DNA of 64,000 nt from UBA5862 sp002408105. Its GTDB lineage: Bacteria; Pseudomonadota; Gammaproteobacteria; Pseudomonadales; UBA5862. Shown in pieces: positions 52,021 through 60,860 of the stretch. The stretch spans positions 6,236 through 70,235 of the forward strand of contig JAXHVB010000111.1 in assembly GCA_034189125.1 (NCBI GenBank). The letters run 5' to 3'. Positions within the stretch are counted from its first letter, which is position 1. Each line of letters starts with the position of its first letter. A program made the position numbers and the translations under genes. Under the pieces are notes generated by a model. That model was not told where the DNA came from, searched no databases, and was given only the letters and a program-made list of their open reading frames with translations.

Positions 52021-53487
52021 TTACGAAGGCCGGTAGGCACCGCGAAACGTCTGGCCCACCGCCAGTATTCGCAGGGTGTTGGTGGCGCCGGGAAAACCTC
52101 GGGAGTCACCCTCGGTGACCATAACGAGGTCGCCAGGCTGCACCACACCCCGACGCTCCAGCAAGTCGACCGCTTCCTTATTGACCGCATCTTCAGGGAC
52201 TTCGGTGCAGTCGTAGTGCACGCCTTCGACACCGCGAAACACTGCGACCCGGCGCAGGGTTTCGGGGTGGCGGGACAACGCATATATGGGCTGCACTGAC
52301 GCGATGCGGGACATCCACAAGGGTGTCGAGCCCGACTCGGTGAGTGAGATCACGGCACGCACACCGGGCAGATGGTTGGCGATGTACATGGTCCCCATGG
52401 CGATGGCTTCGTCGACCCGGCCGAACTCGGTATCGACCCGGTAGGTGGACGACCGTGCCGATGAGTATTTTTCCGCCCCCAGACAGACGCGGGCCATGGC
52501 GTGAACCGCCTCAACCGGATACCTGCCCACGGCGCTTTCCGCGGACAACATGACGGCATCGGTCCCATCCAGCACCGCATTCGCCACATCGAACACTTCC
52601 GCTCGGGTGGGCACTGGGTTCTCGATCATGGATTCCATCATCTGGGTTGCCGTGATGACGACTCGGTTGAGGGTGTAGGCCCTGCGAATGATCTGTTTTT
52701 GCAATCCGACCAGTTCCCAGTCGCCGACCTCCACGCCCAAGTCACCGCGGGCCACCATCACTGCGTCTGCGGCCTGAATGATCTCATCCAGCACCTGCCC
52801 GTCGGCAACCGCGTCGGCACGTTCAATCTTTGCAACCAGGCCGGCATTGCAGCCAGCTGATTGCAACAACGCCCGCCCTTCTTCCATGTCGCGGGCATTG
52901 CGCACGAAGGAGATCGCCACATAGTCGGCGCCGAGCGCTGCCGCCGAAAACATGTCTTCGCGGTCCTTGGCGGTCAGTGCCGGTGCCGCGAGGCCGCCGC
53001 CCTTGCGGTTGATGCCCTTGTTGTTGCCGAGCTCTCCACCGATGACGACTTGGGTTTCGATTCGTGTGTCCACCACGTCGGTCACCCGCAGTTCGATGTA
53101 CCCGTCGGCCAGCAACAGCGTGTCTCCAGGCTCGCAATCAGCGGGCAGTCCCGGGTAATCGATGCCCACCTGGTGCACGTCGCCGGCGTCAGGTGCCAAC
53201 GCAGCATCCAATACGAAGCTGTCACCAGGTTTTAACGTAATGGGGCCGTCCCTGAACCTCGCGATGCGAATCTTAGGGCCCTGCAAGTCGACCAGAATGG
53301 CGACATTCAGGCCCAACTCATCGCGCAACCTGCACACATTGCGTGCACGTTCGAGCTGTGTGGCGGTGTCGCCATGAGAAAAATTCAGCCGCACCATATT
53401 CACCCCGGCGCTCAGCAGACGCTCAAGCACCTGTGGGTCGTCCGTGGCAGGACCTAAGGTGGCGACGATCTTGGTTCTACGGAGCAT
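52021..53487 (-). CDS. pyk: Pyruvate kinase
   Basis: 488 residues. N-terminal MLRRTKIVATLGPATDD, substrate and metal region VARGDLGVEVGDWELVGLQK, and the signature NRVVITATQMMESMIENPVPTRAEV (in part). C-terminal regulatory domain with VISLTESGSTPLWMSR. Start at 53487 with AGGTGA 7 bases upstream. Final step of glycolysis. Not adjacent to gap or pgk; single gene or first of a unit with the coiled-coil gene. Confidence 0.97.
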   Translation of the reverse strand: MLRRTKIVATLGPATDDPQVLERLLSAGVNMVRLNFSHGDTATQLERARNVCRLRDELGLNVAILVDLQGPKIRIARFRDGPITLKPGDSFVLDAALAPDAGDVHQVGIDYPGLPADCEPGDTLLLADGYIELRVTDVVDTRIETQVVIGGELGNNKGINRKGGGLAAPALTAKDREDMFSAAALGADYVAISFVRNARDMEEGRALLQSAGCNAGLVAKIERADAVADGQVLDEIIQAADAVMVARGDLGVEVGDWELVGLQKQIIRRAYTLNRVVITATQMMESMIENPVPTRAEVFDVANAVLDGTDAVMLSAESAVGRYPVEAVHAMARVCLGAEKYSSARSSTYRVDTEFGRVDEAIAMGTMYIANHLPGVRAVISLTESGSTPLWMSRIASVQPIYALSRHPETLRRVAVFRGVEGVHYDCTEVPEDAVNKEAVDLLERRGVVQPGDLVMVTEGDSRGFPGATNTLRILAVGQTFRGAYRPS

Positions 53488-53657
53488 GGCGGATCACCTG
53501 GACGCACACAGATCAGAAATCGGGCCGGTGAATCGAACCGCGAAACGCCGGATGAGCACCCTGGACCAAGCAAGGTATGTACCCGAAGCTCCCGGGGGAT
53601 CGGGGCGTGGCGCCCAGAACCGATTTGGCTCCTGCGCCAAGCCCCAGTGCGTGGCGG

Positions 53658-54560
53658 TCAGGCCAGCCCGGCAATCTTCATGGCAGGCACCATGGATTCC
53701 TGGGTGTTGGTTGGGTGGGTGGAGTCGGTGAAGTCACCGATCTGCCCCCACTTGGCGGCAATGTCGTCGGGCCCGAAATCGCCATCACGGGAGAACTCAG
53801 CGCCCTGGGTGCGCTCCCAGCGAAGCCGGCCAACCCAGCCTGCGCCCACCTCAAACAGCGCGCCTGAGTCTTCATTGGCTTCGCTGCACAGGTACCCGAC
53901 GAGCGGACTGACACATTCCGGTTTCAGTGCGTCCAACAGCTCCTTGGGCATGACGGTTGCCGTCAGCCGTGACCCGGCGATGGGCGCGATGGAGTTCACT
54001 TTGATGTTCTTGGACGCGCCTTCCTGAGCCAGGCTTTGGGTCATGCCGTGCAGGCCGAGCTTCGCCATCGCATAGTTGACCTGACCAAAATTGCCGTAGA
54101 TTCCAGCGGCAGACACAGTGTTTACCACGCGGCCGTACTGGTTTTCACGCATCACAGGCCATGCTGCTTTCAGCACGCGGAAGGCACCCAACACGTGCAC
54201 GCGGTAGATGAGGTCCCAGTCTTCCTCGGACATTTTGTGGAAGCTCTTGTCCCGCAAAATGCCGGCGTTGTTGACCACGATATCGACCCGGCCGAAGGCG
54301 TCCATTGCGGTCTGGATGATCTTGTCACCGTCTTCTACCGAGTCGTAGTTCGCAACCGCTTCTCCGCCAGCAGCCTTGATCTCATCGACCACGACATCTG
54401 CAGCGCGCTGGTCCGAACCACCCCCAAAAATGTCACCACCCAGATCGTTGACCACGACCTTGGCACCCAAAGCCCCCAACATGCGGGCGTGGCTCTTCCC
54501 GAGGCCATTGCCTGCGCCGGTCACCACCGCAACCCGGTCGTCGAATCGAATCTTAGACAT
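53658..54560 (-). CDS. SDR-family 3-hydroxyacyl-CoA dehydrogenase-like protein (HSD17B4 type)
   Basis: 300 residues. NAD motif TGAGNGLGKSHARML (TGxxxGxG), NNAG at VVNNAGILRDKSF, catalytic Ser in NTVSAAGIYGNFG, and YxxxK in NYAMAKLGLH. The sequence around VVVNDLGGDIFGGGSDQRAAD and LRDKSFHKM is typical of the dehydrogenase domain of peroxisomal multifunctional enzyme 2, which oxidises (3R)-hydroxyacyl-CoA. Its product class fits the (R)-hydratase made by the MaoC pair at 21 kb, though the genes are 32 kb apart. The C-terminal 70 residues extend beyond the core fold. Confidence 0.86.
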   Translation of the reverse strand: MSKIRFDDRVAVVTGAGNGLGKSHARMLGALGAKVVVNDLGGDIFGGGSDQRAADVVVDEIKAAGGEAVANYDSVEDGDKIIQTAMDAFGRVDIVVNNAGILRDKSFHKMSEEDWDLIYRVHVLGAFRVLKAAWPVMRENQYGRVVNTVSAAGIYGNFGQVNYAMAKLGLHGMTQSLAQEGASKNIKVNSIAPIAGSRLTATVMPKELLDALKPECVSPLVGYLCSEANEDSGALFEVGAGWVGRLRWERTQGAEFSRDGDFGPDDIAAKWGQIGDFTDSTHPTNTQESMVPAMKIAGLA

Positions 54561-54764
54561 GCGCTACTCCTGTACTTATTGAGTTTTGAGTTATGCCGTT
54601 CTTGGTTGAAGCCATCCCTGCCGGCGGCGCTCAAAAAAGGCCAAGCGAACAAGGTCGTCGGATTATCCCACAAAGACTTCGGCCGCAGCGACCGGCGCCA
54701 GCAGACCCAGGTCAAGCCCGCTATGATGTGTCCTTTTTGATTCGGCAAGGCCCTGGAATCGACC

Positions 54765-55907
54765 ATGACCACCAGCCACGACATCCTGGAGTTGACCTGC
54801 GAGTTGATTCGCCACGCTTCGATCACGCCAGAGGACGCCGGCTGCATGGACCTGATTGGCGCAAGACTCGAACCCTTAGGCTTCCACCTGGAGTGGATGC
54901 CCTTTGGCAAGGTGCGCAACCTATGGGCCAAACGTGGCTCGGCTCGCCCCCTCCTGGTGTTTGCCGGACACACCGATGTGGTGCCGACCGGCCCCGCATC
55001 CGAGTGGACCAGCCACCCGTTCGAACCCGAGGTGCGAGGACAGCGACTGTATGGCCGGGGGGCGGCGGACATGAAGGCGAGCCTCGCCGCCATGGTCATC
55101 GCTTGCGAGGCGTTCGTTCGGCGCCAGCCCGAACACGCCGGCTCGATCGCCTTCTTGCTGACCAGCGATGAAGAAGGCCCAGCGACCGATGGCACCCGGA
55201 AAGTGATCGAGGCGCTCGCAGCGCGAGACGAGCCCTTGGACTGGTGTGTCGTCGGTGAGCCCTCGTGTACGCAGTCGCTCGGAGACACCATCAAGCATGG
55301 CCGGCGCGGCTCATTGAACGGCCATTTGCACGTTCAGGGCGTCCAGGGTCACATTGCGTATCCGCATTTGGCGGACAACCCCATTCATCGGCTCACGGCG
55401 GTCTTGGAAGACCTGCGCTCACGCACCTGGGACTCCGGCAATGCGGCTTTTCCGGCCACTCAATTGCAGGTCTCGAACATCCAGTCCGGGACCGGCGCCA
55501 CCAATGTGATCCCGGGCAGCGCCGAGGCAAGGTTCAACTTTCGTTATTCCACCGCCACCACCGCTGCCGAGCTACAAGCGGAAGTGGAGCGCTGCTGTGC
55601 GCGTCACCTCGATCGATTCCAGCTCGACTGGAACCACAGCGGAGCCCCTTTTCTCACTCCACCGGGCCCGTTCTTGCGCGCCGCCGAGCGCGCAGTGCAG
55701 CAGGTCACAGGCCTGAAGCCGGAACTGTCCACCGGTGGTGGCACCTCGGACGGGCGCTTTATCGCCCCCTACGGGGTCGAGGTGATTGAATTCGGTCCGG
55801 TCAACGCCAGCATTCATCAGGTGGATGAGTGGGTCGAAGTCAGCGCCTTGGAGCCATTGTCCCGCGTATACCTGCGGCTGATGGAACAGCTGCTCGCGCC
55901 CGAATGA
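54765..55907 (+). CDS. dapE: Succinyl-diaminopimelate desuccinylase
   Basis: 380 residues, M20 metallopeptidase family. First metal ligand in LVFAGHTDVVPTG, bridging Asp in LYGRGAADMKASLAAM, catalytic Glu pair in LTSDEEGPATDGT, and the dimerisation domain with VQGVQGHIAYPHLADNPIHRL (in part). Removes succinate from N-succinyl-LL-diaminopimelate in the lysine and peptidoglycan pathway. Its stop overlaps the next gene (ATGA). Confidence 0.95.
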   Translation: MTTSHDILELTCELIRHASITPEDAGCMDLIGARLEPLGFHLEWMPFGKVRNLWAKRGSARPLLVFAGHTDVVPTGPASEWTSHPFEPEVRGQRLYGRGAADMKASLAAMVIACEAFVRRQPEHAGSIAFLLTSDEEGPATDGTRKVIEALAARDEPLDWCVVGEPSCTQSLGDTIKHGRRGSLNGHLHVQGVQGHIAYPHLADNPIHRLTAVLEDLRSRTWDSGNAAFPATQLQVSNIQSGTGATNVIPGSAEARFNFRYSTATTAAELQAEVERCCARHLDRFQLDWNHSGAPFLTPPGPFLRAAERAVQQVTGLKPELSTGGGTSDGRFIAPYGVEVIEFGPVNASIHQVDEWVEVSALEPLSRVYLRLMEQLLAPE

Positions 55908-56167
55908 CCCGCCCACCCCAGGCCCGGCACACCCACCCAGAGCGCGTCCAACTGCGCAGGTTCGCCCTGGGCGCCGCGGTGTTTTTCCTTGGCGGCGGCC
56001 TGTTTCTCGCCGGCAACCGCTACCTGGAAGGCGCTTCGGCGCGGGACATTGTGACCGGTATCGGCGCGTTGCTGCTGGGGCTCGGTGGTGCGTTCGCTGG
56101 CTGGCAATACGTCCTGCTCGCAAGCGGGCGCATCCTGCGCTTGCTGCGTGAGCGTGATCGTGGCTAA
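55904..56167 (+). CDS. Small membrane protein coupled to dapE
   Basis: 87 residues. Basic N-terminus (TRPPQARHTHPERVQLRRF) followed by two hydrophobic helices (ALGAAVFFLGGGLFLAGNRY and IVTGIGALLLGLGGAFAGWQ) and a basic C-terminus (LLRLLRERDRG), so both ends should be cytoplasmic. The start overlaps the dapE stop as ATGA. Family not recognised. Confidence 0.7.
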   Translation: MTRPPQARHTHPERVQLRRFALGAAVFFLGGGLFLAGNRYLEGASARDIVTGIGALLLGLGGAFAGWQYVLLASGRILRLLRERDRG

Positions 56168-56287
56168 TATCCGCAGCAGGACAGGCAAGGCTGCTCTATC
56201 CTTTGTTTGGCCAGGTCACGCATCCGGCCCCCAAACAACTGAACTGCGCCATGCATCGCCGCCACTGGCTAATTAAGGAGACCTTCC

Positions 56288-57490
56288 ATGCGCTCGACTT
56301 CTTCAGTTTTTGTCGCCACGGCCCTGGCTTGCGCCTCCGCGGCGGTGCAGGGAGCGCCCTTCACTGTATTCGATGCCCGTTCCATGGGAATGGGCGGGGC
56401 AGGTGTTGCGTCCGCACGCACCGCCAATGCCGCCCTGTTCAATCCAGCATTGCTGGCCGCCGCACGCGGCGGTGAAGATTTTGGCCTGGTGCTGCCGGCA
56501 ATCGGTGCCGCCATCTACGATGAAGACGAAATCATCGACGCGGTGGACCGCATCCAGGATGAAGAAATTCCGGCCCTGGAAGCTGCCTACGATGCGGCCA
56601 ACCAGCCAGCCATTGAAGGCGCAGCAGCGCAGCTGGCGAGTTCCCTTCGCAGCATCGACCACAAACAGGCGTTCGCCGAGTTTGGCGCAGGGATTGGTGT
56701 GTCGATCCCAGGCCGCCGCTTTGGGACGGCCCTGAACATCAGCGGCTACGGTGTCGCCGGCGCCACCCCCGTGGTGGCGGCCGCCGACCTGACTCAATTG
56801 GACGCGATTGCAAGCGGCGCGCCTCTGCCGGACCCCACCGATTCGTTGCTTTCCGAGGTCAACGCGGTCGCCGCCGCGATCGGCGAAATCGGCTTGAGCT
56901 TTGCCCATGGCATGCCGCTCGGCAACCACCGGCTGGCGATCGGTGTCACGCCAAAGCTGCAGGAAGTACAGGCCTATGACTACACCGCCCGCGTGGATGA
57001 CGACAACGGTTTCGAGACCGACGACATCACCGACACCGAGGTGAGTGACACCAGTGTCAACCTGGATGCCGGGGTTGCCCTGCGACTCGGAGAGGCCGGC
57101 CATTGGCGCCTCGGGCTGGTGGTGCGCAACCTGATTGCCCACGACATCGAAACCGCCCAAGGCGCCACCATCGAATTCGAACCCCAGGCCCGCTTCGGCG
57201 TCGCCCACCACACCCGCGTCACCACCATCACGGTCGACGCAGACCTCACCGAAAACCAGCCCGTCGCGTTTGGCGACAAAACCCAGTTCATTGCAGCTGG
57301 CGCAGAGTTCGATCTGTTCGGTTGGGCCCAGGCCCGAGTCGGCTACCGGCACAACCTGTCGGACGGGCCAGACAAGGACCTGACCACCCTGGGCCTCGGG
57401 TTCTCGCCCTTCGGGATCGGCATTGACGTCGCGGCCTTCCTGGCCGATGGCAGCGCCGGCGGGGTCCTGCAGTTCGGGTTTCACCTGTAG
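56288..57490 (+). CDS. TraF-like outer-membrane protein (TraF_2/FadL-like barrel)
   Basis: 400 residues. Signal peptide ends near AVQGAPF. The start of the mature protein, FDARSMGMGGAGVASARTANAALFNPALLA (in part), is the hallmark of FadL/TraF_2-type outer-membrane proteins with a gated plug. The central part includes a helical insert (EDEIIDAVDRIQDEEIPALE). It ends in a hydrophobic FGFHL strand. Proteins like this are annotated as conjugal transfer protein TraF, but no transfer genes are present, so a role in uptake of a hydrophobic compound is more likely. AAGGAG lies 7 bases before the ATG. Confidence 0.8.
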   Translation: MRSTSSVFVATALACASAAVQGAPFTVFDARSMGMGGAGVASARTANAALFNPALLAAARGGEDFGLVLPAIGAAIYDEDEIIDAVDRIQDEEIPALEAAYDAANQPAIEGAAAQLASSLRSIDHKQAFAEFGAGIGVSIPGRRFGTALNISGYGVAGATPVVAAADLTQLDAIASGAPLPDPTDSLLSEVNAVAAAIGEIGLSFAHGMPLGNHRLAIGVTPKLQEVQAYDYTARVDDDNGFETDDITDTEVSDTSVNLDAGVALRLGEAGHWRLGLVVRNLIAHDIETAQGATIEFEPQARFGVAHHTRVTTITVDADLTENQPVAFGDKTQFIAAGAEFDLFGWAQARVGYRHNLSDGPDKDLTTLGLGFSPFGIGIDVAAFLADGSAGGVLQFGFHL

Positions 57491-57516
57491 CGCGACCGGC
57501 AACAGGCGCTGCCGGG

Positions 57517-58077
57517 TTACGCGGCCCGGTAGTGCGGGGTGAATTGCCCCCGCAAGAACTCCATCTGGTCACCCAGCACCCGGCCGCTGTTCTCGAGTGC
57601 CAAGTACTCGGCCCAGTTGGGTCGGTACGGCAGCGCGAGCAACTCCATGCCACTTTTCTCCAGCAATCGATCGCCTTTTTTCTGGTTGCACCTTCGACAG
57701 GCCGTGACCACGTTGGTCCAGGTGTCCCGTCCCCCTTTGGACTTGGGCACCACGTGGTCGCGCGTCAACAACCGCTCGGAGTAGCTGGCACCACAGTACA
57801 GACAGGTGCGGCGATCCCGTCGGAACAGCCCGCTGTTGGTCAGCGGTGGGTGCTGACGGCCACCCGTAAAGATTTTTCCCTCGCAGGCGATGATGCTGTG
57901 CAATGAGACGCTGCTGCGGGTTTGGGTCTGCCGCGACCAACCGCCCCGCACCGTTAACACGATGCTTCCGAGGTTCCAGCGCACCAGATCTCGCGCATGC
58001 AAGCAGACGGCCTCTTGCCAACTGACCCACTCCACCGGCTGTCCGGCGAGGTTCAAACGGAGAATTCGGACACTCAT
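57517..58077 (-). CDS. HNH endonuclease domain protein
   Basis: 186 residues. The C-terminal part has the HNH motif with a zinc knuckle: CLYCGASYSERLLTRDHVVPKSKGGRDTWTN (in part) and CRRCNQKKGDR. The N-terminal 100 residues (ILRLNLAGQPVEWVSWQEAV) are typical for a widely distributed bacterial HNH family of unknown role found as single housekeeping-like genes. The start at 58077 is preferred (GAGG 8 bases upstream) over an ATG 39 bases earlier. No intron, phage or restriction genes nearby. Confidence 0.88.
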   Translation of the reverse strand: MSVRILRLNLAGQPVEWVSWQEAVCLHARDLVRWNLGSIVLTVRGGWSRQTQTRSSVSLHSIIACEGKIFTGGRQHPPLTNSGLFRRDRRTCLYCGASYSERLLTRDHVVPKSKGGRDTWTNVVTACRRCNQKKGDRLLEKSGMELLALPYRPNWAEYLALENSGRVLGDQMEFLRGQFTPHYRAA

Positions 58078-58382
58078 CAAAAACGCCTCTGCCTTGCGTG
58101 CGTCAAAGGGAACCAATCATCCTGTTTCACCGGAGCAATCGCCGAATGCCTGCGCCAGAAACAAAAAAAGCGCCGAATGGCGCTTTTTACACTGACAGCG
58201 GTACGACGCCGATAACGGTTGTCGCCGGTGGCCGGTAACGGGCTGAACCAACCTCAGGTTGAGGTTGGCCGCAGGGCAAATGAACGTGAAGATCGTCATC
58301 AAGCCAAGCCTCCGCACAGCCTTTTCAGTCAGCCAGAAGGCTACTGCAAACGCCGGTGTCTCCGCAAGCATCCAAGGGCGGA
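58078..58382. other. Intergenic region between HNH and ParA genes
   Basis: 305 bp with no gene I can support. It contains a bidirectional terminator (58165-58188) and a short palindrome, ccaacctca-ggt-tgaggttgg (58248-58268), of unknown role. The HNH promoter must lie between the terminator and 58078. Confidence 0.6.
58165..58188. terminator. Bidirectional Rho-independent terminator
   Basis: 10-bp stem aaaaagcgcc / ggcgcttttt with loop gaat. On the minus strand it is followed by more T residues, so it can end the CHAD-parA transcript about 195 bp after the parA stop codon. Confidence 0.85.
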
Positions 58383-59144
58383 TCAAACCGGGGCACGAAC
58401 CGGCACCAACGTCTGCATCACCTCGTCCCAGAGTCGCCGGTAGGCAAGTGCTGCGGGGCGGTTGCTGCCCGAGGCCAGCAGCGGGGCACGGCGCACCCCC
58501 ATGTTCTCTACATCGACACTAAATGGAATTTCGGCATCCAGAAAGAACCCATACTGCGCCCGCAAACGCTGCATGAATTCGCGGTGCATGCGCTTGTGTA
58601 CCTGGGCCATCGAAAAAAAGGCGTGCAGGTGCTGCGACGGCAACCCGGCGACTTGGAAATGCTCGACCAACTGAGCGAGGGTCCGCGCCGACAAGGTGGT
58701 GGGAATCACCGGCACCAACACGGCATCGACCGCGGCAAACACATTCTCCGCGAGCAACCCGATGCCCGGCGGCGCGTCCATTACCACCAGATCATAGCGT
58801 CCTTCGAGTGCGGCAAGTCGCCGGCGAAGCTGACGGTCCGACTTTTTCTTGGTTCCAAGCACCTGCTCTACTGTGCGGTGCTGGAGGTTGGAGGGCAGCA
58901 GGTGAAGCCGTGGAAAGTCGCTGGCTCGGATGCCCTGCAGCAACTGCTTGCGGTCTCCCATGTACCAGCGGTCCTCGACGTCACCACTGGGCTCGGTGCG
59001 CAGGTAATAACTGGAGGCGCCCTGGGGGTCCAGGTCAATCAACAGCGTGCGGTAGCCGCTTTGGGCACCGGCAAAGGCCAAATTCACTGCGGCTGCAGTT
59101 TTGCCAACACCGCCTTTGACGCTGTACACGGCCAAGCGGTGCAT
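58383..59144 (-). CDS. ParA/MinD-family ATPase coupled to a CHAD protein
   Basis: 253 residues. Deviant Walker A motif K10-GGVGKT-16 with the signature Lys of ParA/MinD/Soj proteins; Walker A' LIDLDPQGASSYYL; Walker B VVMDAPPGIGLLAENV. No N-terminal DNA-binding extension as in plasmid ParA, and no parB or parS-like repeats next to it. The ATG overlaps the stop of the CHAD gene (TGATG), so both products are made in a fixed ratio. Orphan ParA proteins of this kind place cargo such as carboxysomes or chemotaxis clusters on the nucleoid. I infer that the cargo here is bound by the CHAD protein. Confidence 0.92.
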   Translation of the reverse strand: MHRLAVYSVKGGVGKTAAAVNLAFAGAQSGYRTLLIDLDPQGASSYYLRTEPSGDVEDRWYMGDRKQLLQGIRASDFPRLHLLPSNLQHRTVEQVLGTKKKSDRQLRRRLAALEGRYDLVVMDAPPGIGLLAENVFAAVDAVLVPVIPTTLSARTLAQLVEHFQVAGLPSQHLHAFFSMAQVHKRMHREFMQRLRAQYGFFLDAEIPFSVDVENMGVRRAPLLASGSNRPAALAYRRLWDEVMQTLVPVRAPV

Positions 59145-60706
59145 CAGTGCGTGGCCCGGGAAAGCTCACGGAAACAGGCTTTGGTCGACCCGCAGTTGAA
59201 CCCGGCCAGTGCGTCGGCAATTGTCTCACGCGCATAGGCTTTGTCGCGCAGGTCGACACCAGCCAATAGGCCGGCAGCAAACACGGCTTCCGGCGCATGC
59301 AAACGCCCTTGGAATACCAGGTCTTGTAACGCGTCTTCGCGCAACCTCAAGTCATTGTATTCACCGAGGGCATTCTGGAGTCGGCGCAGGGCTTTGACCG
59401 CGCCAGCCGCAGACTCTGCAGGCAAAACGGCCGCAAAGACCTCCAACAGGTAACGCAGCTTTTTGCACTGGACGCGCAAGCGGTGCAGTGCTTCATCCGT
59501 CGCTGGCAGCCCCGCGCGGGTGGCCTCACGCAACTTGCGGTACCTGCGGCGTACCTCCCTTTGCACCAAGTCCACGATGGGTGCCTCGGCATCAGCGCCA
59601 GCCAAATCGGGGGCACCCGTTCCGAATGTCCGAGCGAGTGCTTCAAGGCGACCCCGGTACTGGGGCGCCTGCAGGTGGCTGCGCACAGTTTTCAAAGCAA
59701 CTGCTCGCTCCTCAGCGAGCGCGGCAAAAACCTCCCGCCCTGCCCCGCTCAGTGCGTCAGGCAACACCGCCACCCGGCTGTCCGCCTCAGCAATCCAGAC
59801 ATCGAGGTCACGCATGTGGTTGGTCTGTTGCTGGAGGGAGCGCAACTCATTGCGCAGCGGCTCGACCTGGTCCGTGTCATAGACCGACGGCAGCAAAGCC
59901 AGCACGGCGCGGGCCGCCCGCAACGCAATGCGGTAGTCATGCAGGAACTCGGGGTCGATGTCCTGTTCAATGCCAAAGGCATTGGCCTGCATGATCTTCA
60001 GCTGGGTGGCGATGACACGATCGACCGCAGCTCGCGCGGGCAGCTCAGGTTTCAATGCGAGGCGCGGCTTGGGGGTGTACCGAAACGGCGCCTTGCCCTG
60101 AGTCTCCAGCAGTGCCAGAACGGGGGACTTGCGCTGGCGCTGGTACCCGGATGCACTGAGCGCATCGCAAACCCCTTGGGTCTCTCTCTGGTACCCCAGC
60201 AGGGGATGCAGCACAAGGCCTGAGAAAAATGGCGGCGAGGGCGCAGTCGACCGCAGCTCCAAGGCGCTGAGGCGGGCAATCTTTTTTTGGTTGGCGTCCA
60301 GCACCCAGAAGCTCGACTCCCGATGCACATAACTCGCCACCTCGATCAAAGCACGCGGACCGAGAACCGCTCCCAGTCGGCGCCCCCCCGAGTGTGCAGT
60401 GAAGGCGTCCGGCCAGCGCGCCCCCCGTGCAGCGGAGCCGTTCGGAGCTTGGGGAACCAACCCGTAGCCTTTTCTGGAAATCAACCACCAATGGTCCATG
60501 CGCCGCAGAAGGAGCGACTTGGCCTTGTACCATAGGCGCCAGTCGAAACTGTCCCAAACTTCGAACCGCCCCCGAAAGGAACCCGCCACCAACAGACTGC
60601 ACCCCGGCGGCAGCCGGTACTCCAGTGGGGCTAAATCCGTTGCCGCCTCGCTTGGGAGGCACAGCAATTGGCTTGGGTGGGCAAAAGCCGCTGGATCTTC
60701 GGGCAC
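59144..60706 (-). CDS. CHAD domain protein with degenerate CYTH-like N-terminus
   Basis: 520 residues from a GTG start with GGAGA 7 bases upstream. The N-terminal 1-85 recall a CYTH/triphosphatase domain (EVWDSFDWRLWYKAKSLLLRR resembles the CYTH stretch DTFDWRLYxxGLxLR, cited in part) but the catalytic ExExK is missing. A middle region of about 120 residues is unassigned. CHAD covers about 225-515, with paired conserved basic helices: FLHDYRIALRAARAVL, MRDLDVWIAEAD, LHRLRVQCKKLRYLLEVF, and LGEYNDLRLREDAL. CHAD domains bind polyphosphate with a basic channel. Operon with parA; ppk1 is elsewhere in the window. Confidence 0.9.
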   Translation of the reverse strand: MPEDPAAFAHPSQLLCLPSEAATDLAPLEYRLPPGCSLLVAGSFRGRFEVWDSFDWRLWYKAKSLLLRRMDHWWLISRKGYGLVPQAPNGSAARGARWPDAFTAHSGGRRLGAVLGPRALIEVASYVHRESSFWVLDANQKKIARLSALELRSTAPSPPFFSGLVLHPLLGYQRETQGVCDALSASGYQRQRKSPVLALLETQGKAPFRYTPKPRLALKPELPARAAVDRVIATQLKIMQANAFGIEQDIDPEFLHDYRIALRAARAVLALLPSVYDTDQVEPLRNELRSLQQQTNHMRDLDVWIAEADSRVAVLPDALSGAGREVFAALAEERAVALKTVRSHLQAPQYRGRLEALARTFGTGAPDLAGADAEAPIVDLVQREVRRRYRKLREATRAGLPATDEALHRLRVQCKKLRYLLEVFAAVLPAESAAGAVKALRRLQNALGEYNDLRLREDALQDLVFQGRLHAPEAVFAAGLLAGVDLRDKAYARETIADALAGFNCGSTKACFRELSRATH

Positions 60707-60813
60707 CGCGTCTCTCCGACAACCTACGGTGCGAGTATATCAGCCAGCAGAAACCGCCCCCTGGCACAGCCCAGGGACCGAAAAGGTCCCGCTGAAGTGT
60801 GGTCCGTGGAGCA

Positions 60814-60849
60814 GTCAACCAGGCGGCACAGCGCGCCGGCCTGGTTGAC
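60814..60849. other. 11-bp inverted repeat downstream of the nuclease gene
   Basis: Arms gtcaaccaggc and gcctggttgac enclose 14 bp, starting 12 bp after the stop codon of the secreted nuclease gene. There is no T-run on the minus strand. It may be a transcript-end hairpin or a barrier between the secreted-protein unit and the CHAD-parA unit. Confidence 0.5.
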
Positions 60850-60860
60850 ACGGGTACCAG

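Noticed and set aside
56288..57490. Evidence for a conjugative element (TraF)
   Set aside because: The family name is historical; no other transfer, relaxase, integrase or replication gene is present, and neighbours are housekeeping genes.
56303..57502. 399-codon minus-strand frame opposite the TraF-like gene
   Set aside because: The plus-strand gene has a signal peptide, a strong ribosome binding site and a known family; the antisense frame has none of these.
57517..58077. Homing or restriction endonuclease
   Set aside because: No intron, methyltransferase or phage genes nearby; the protein belongs to a single-gene HNH family of general distribution.
58383..59144. Chromosome or plasmid partition locus
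   Set aside because: No parB, no parS-like repeats and no replication gene; coupling is with a CHAD gene.
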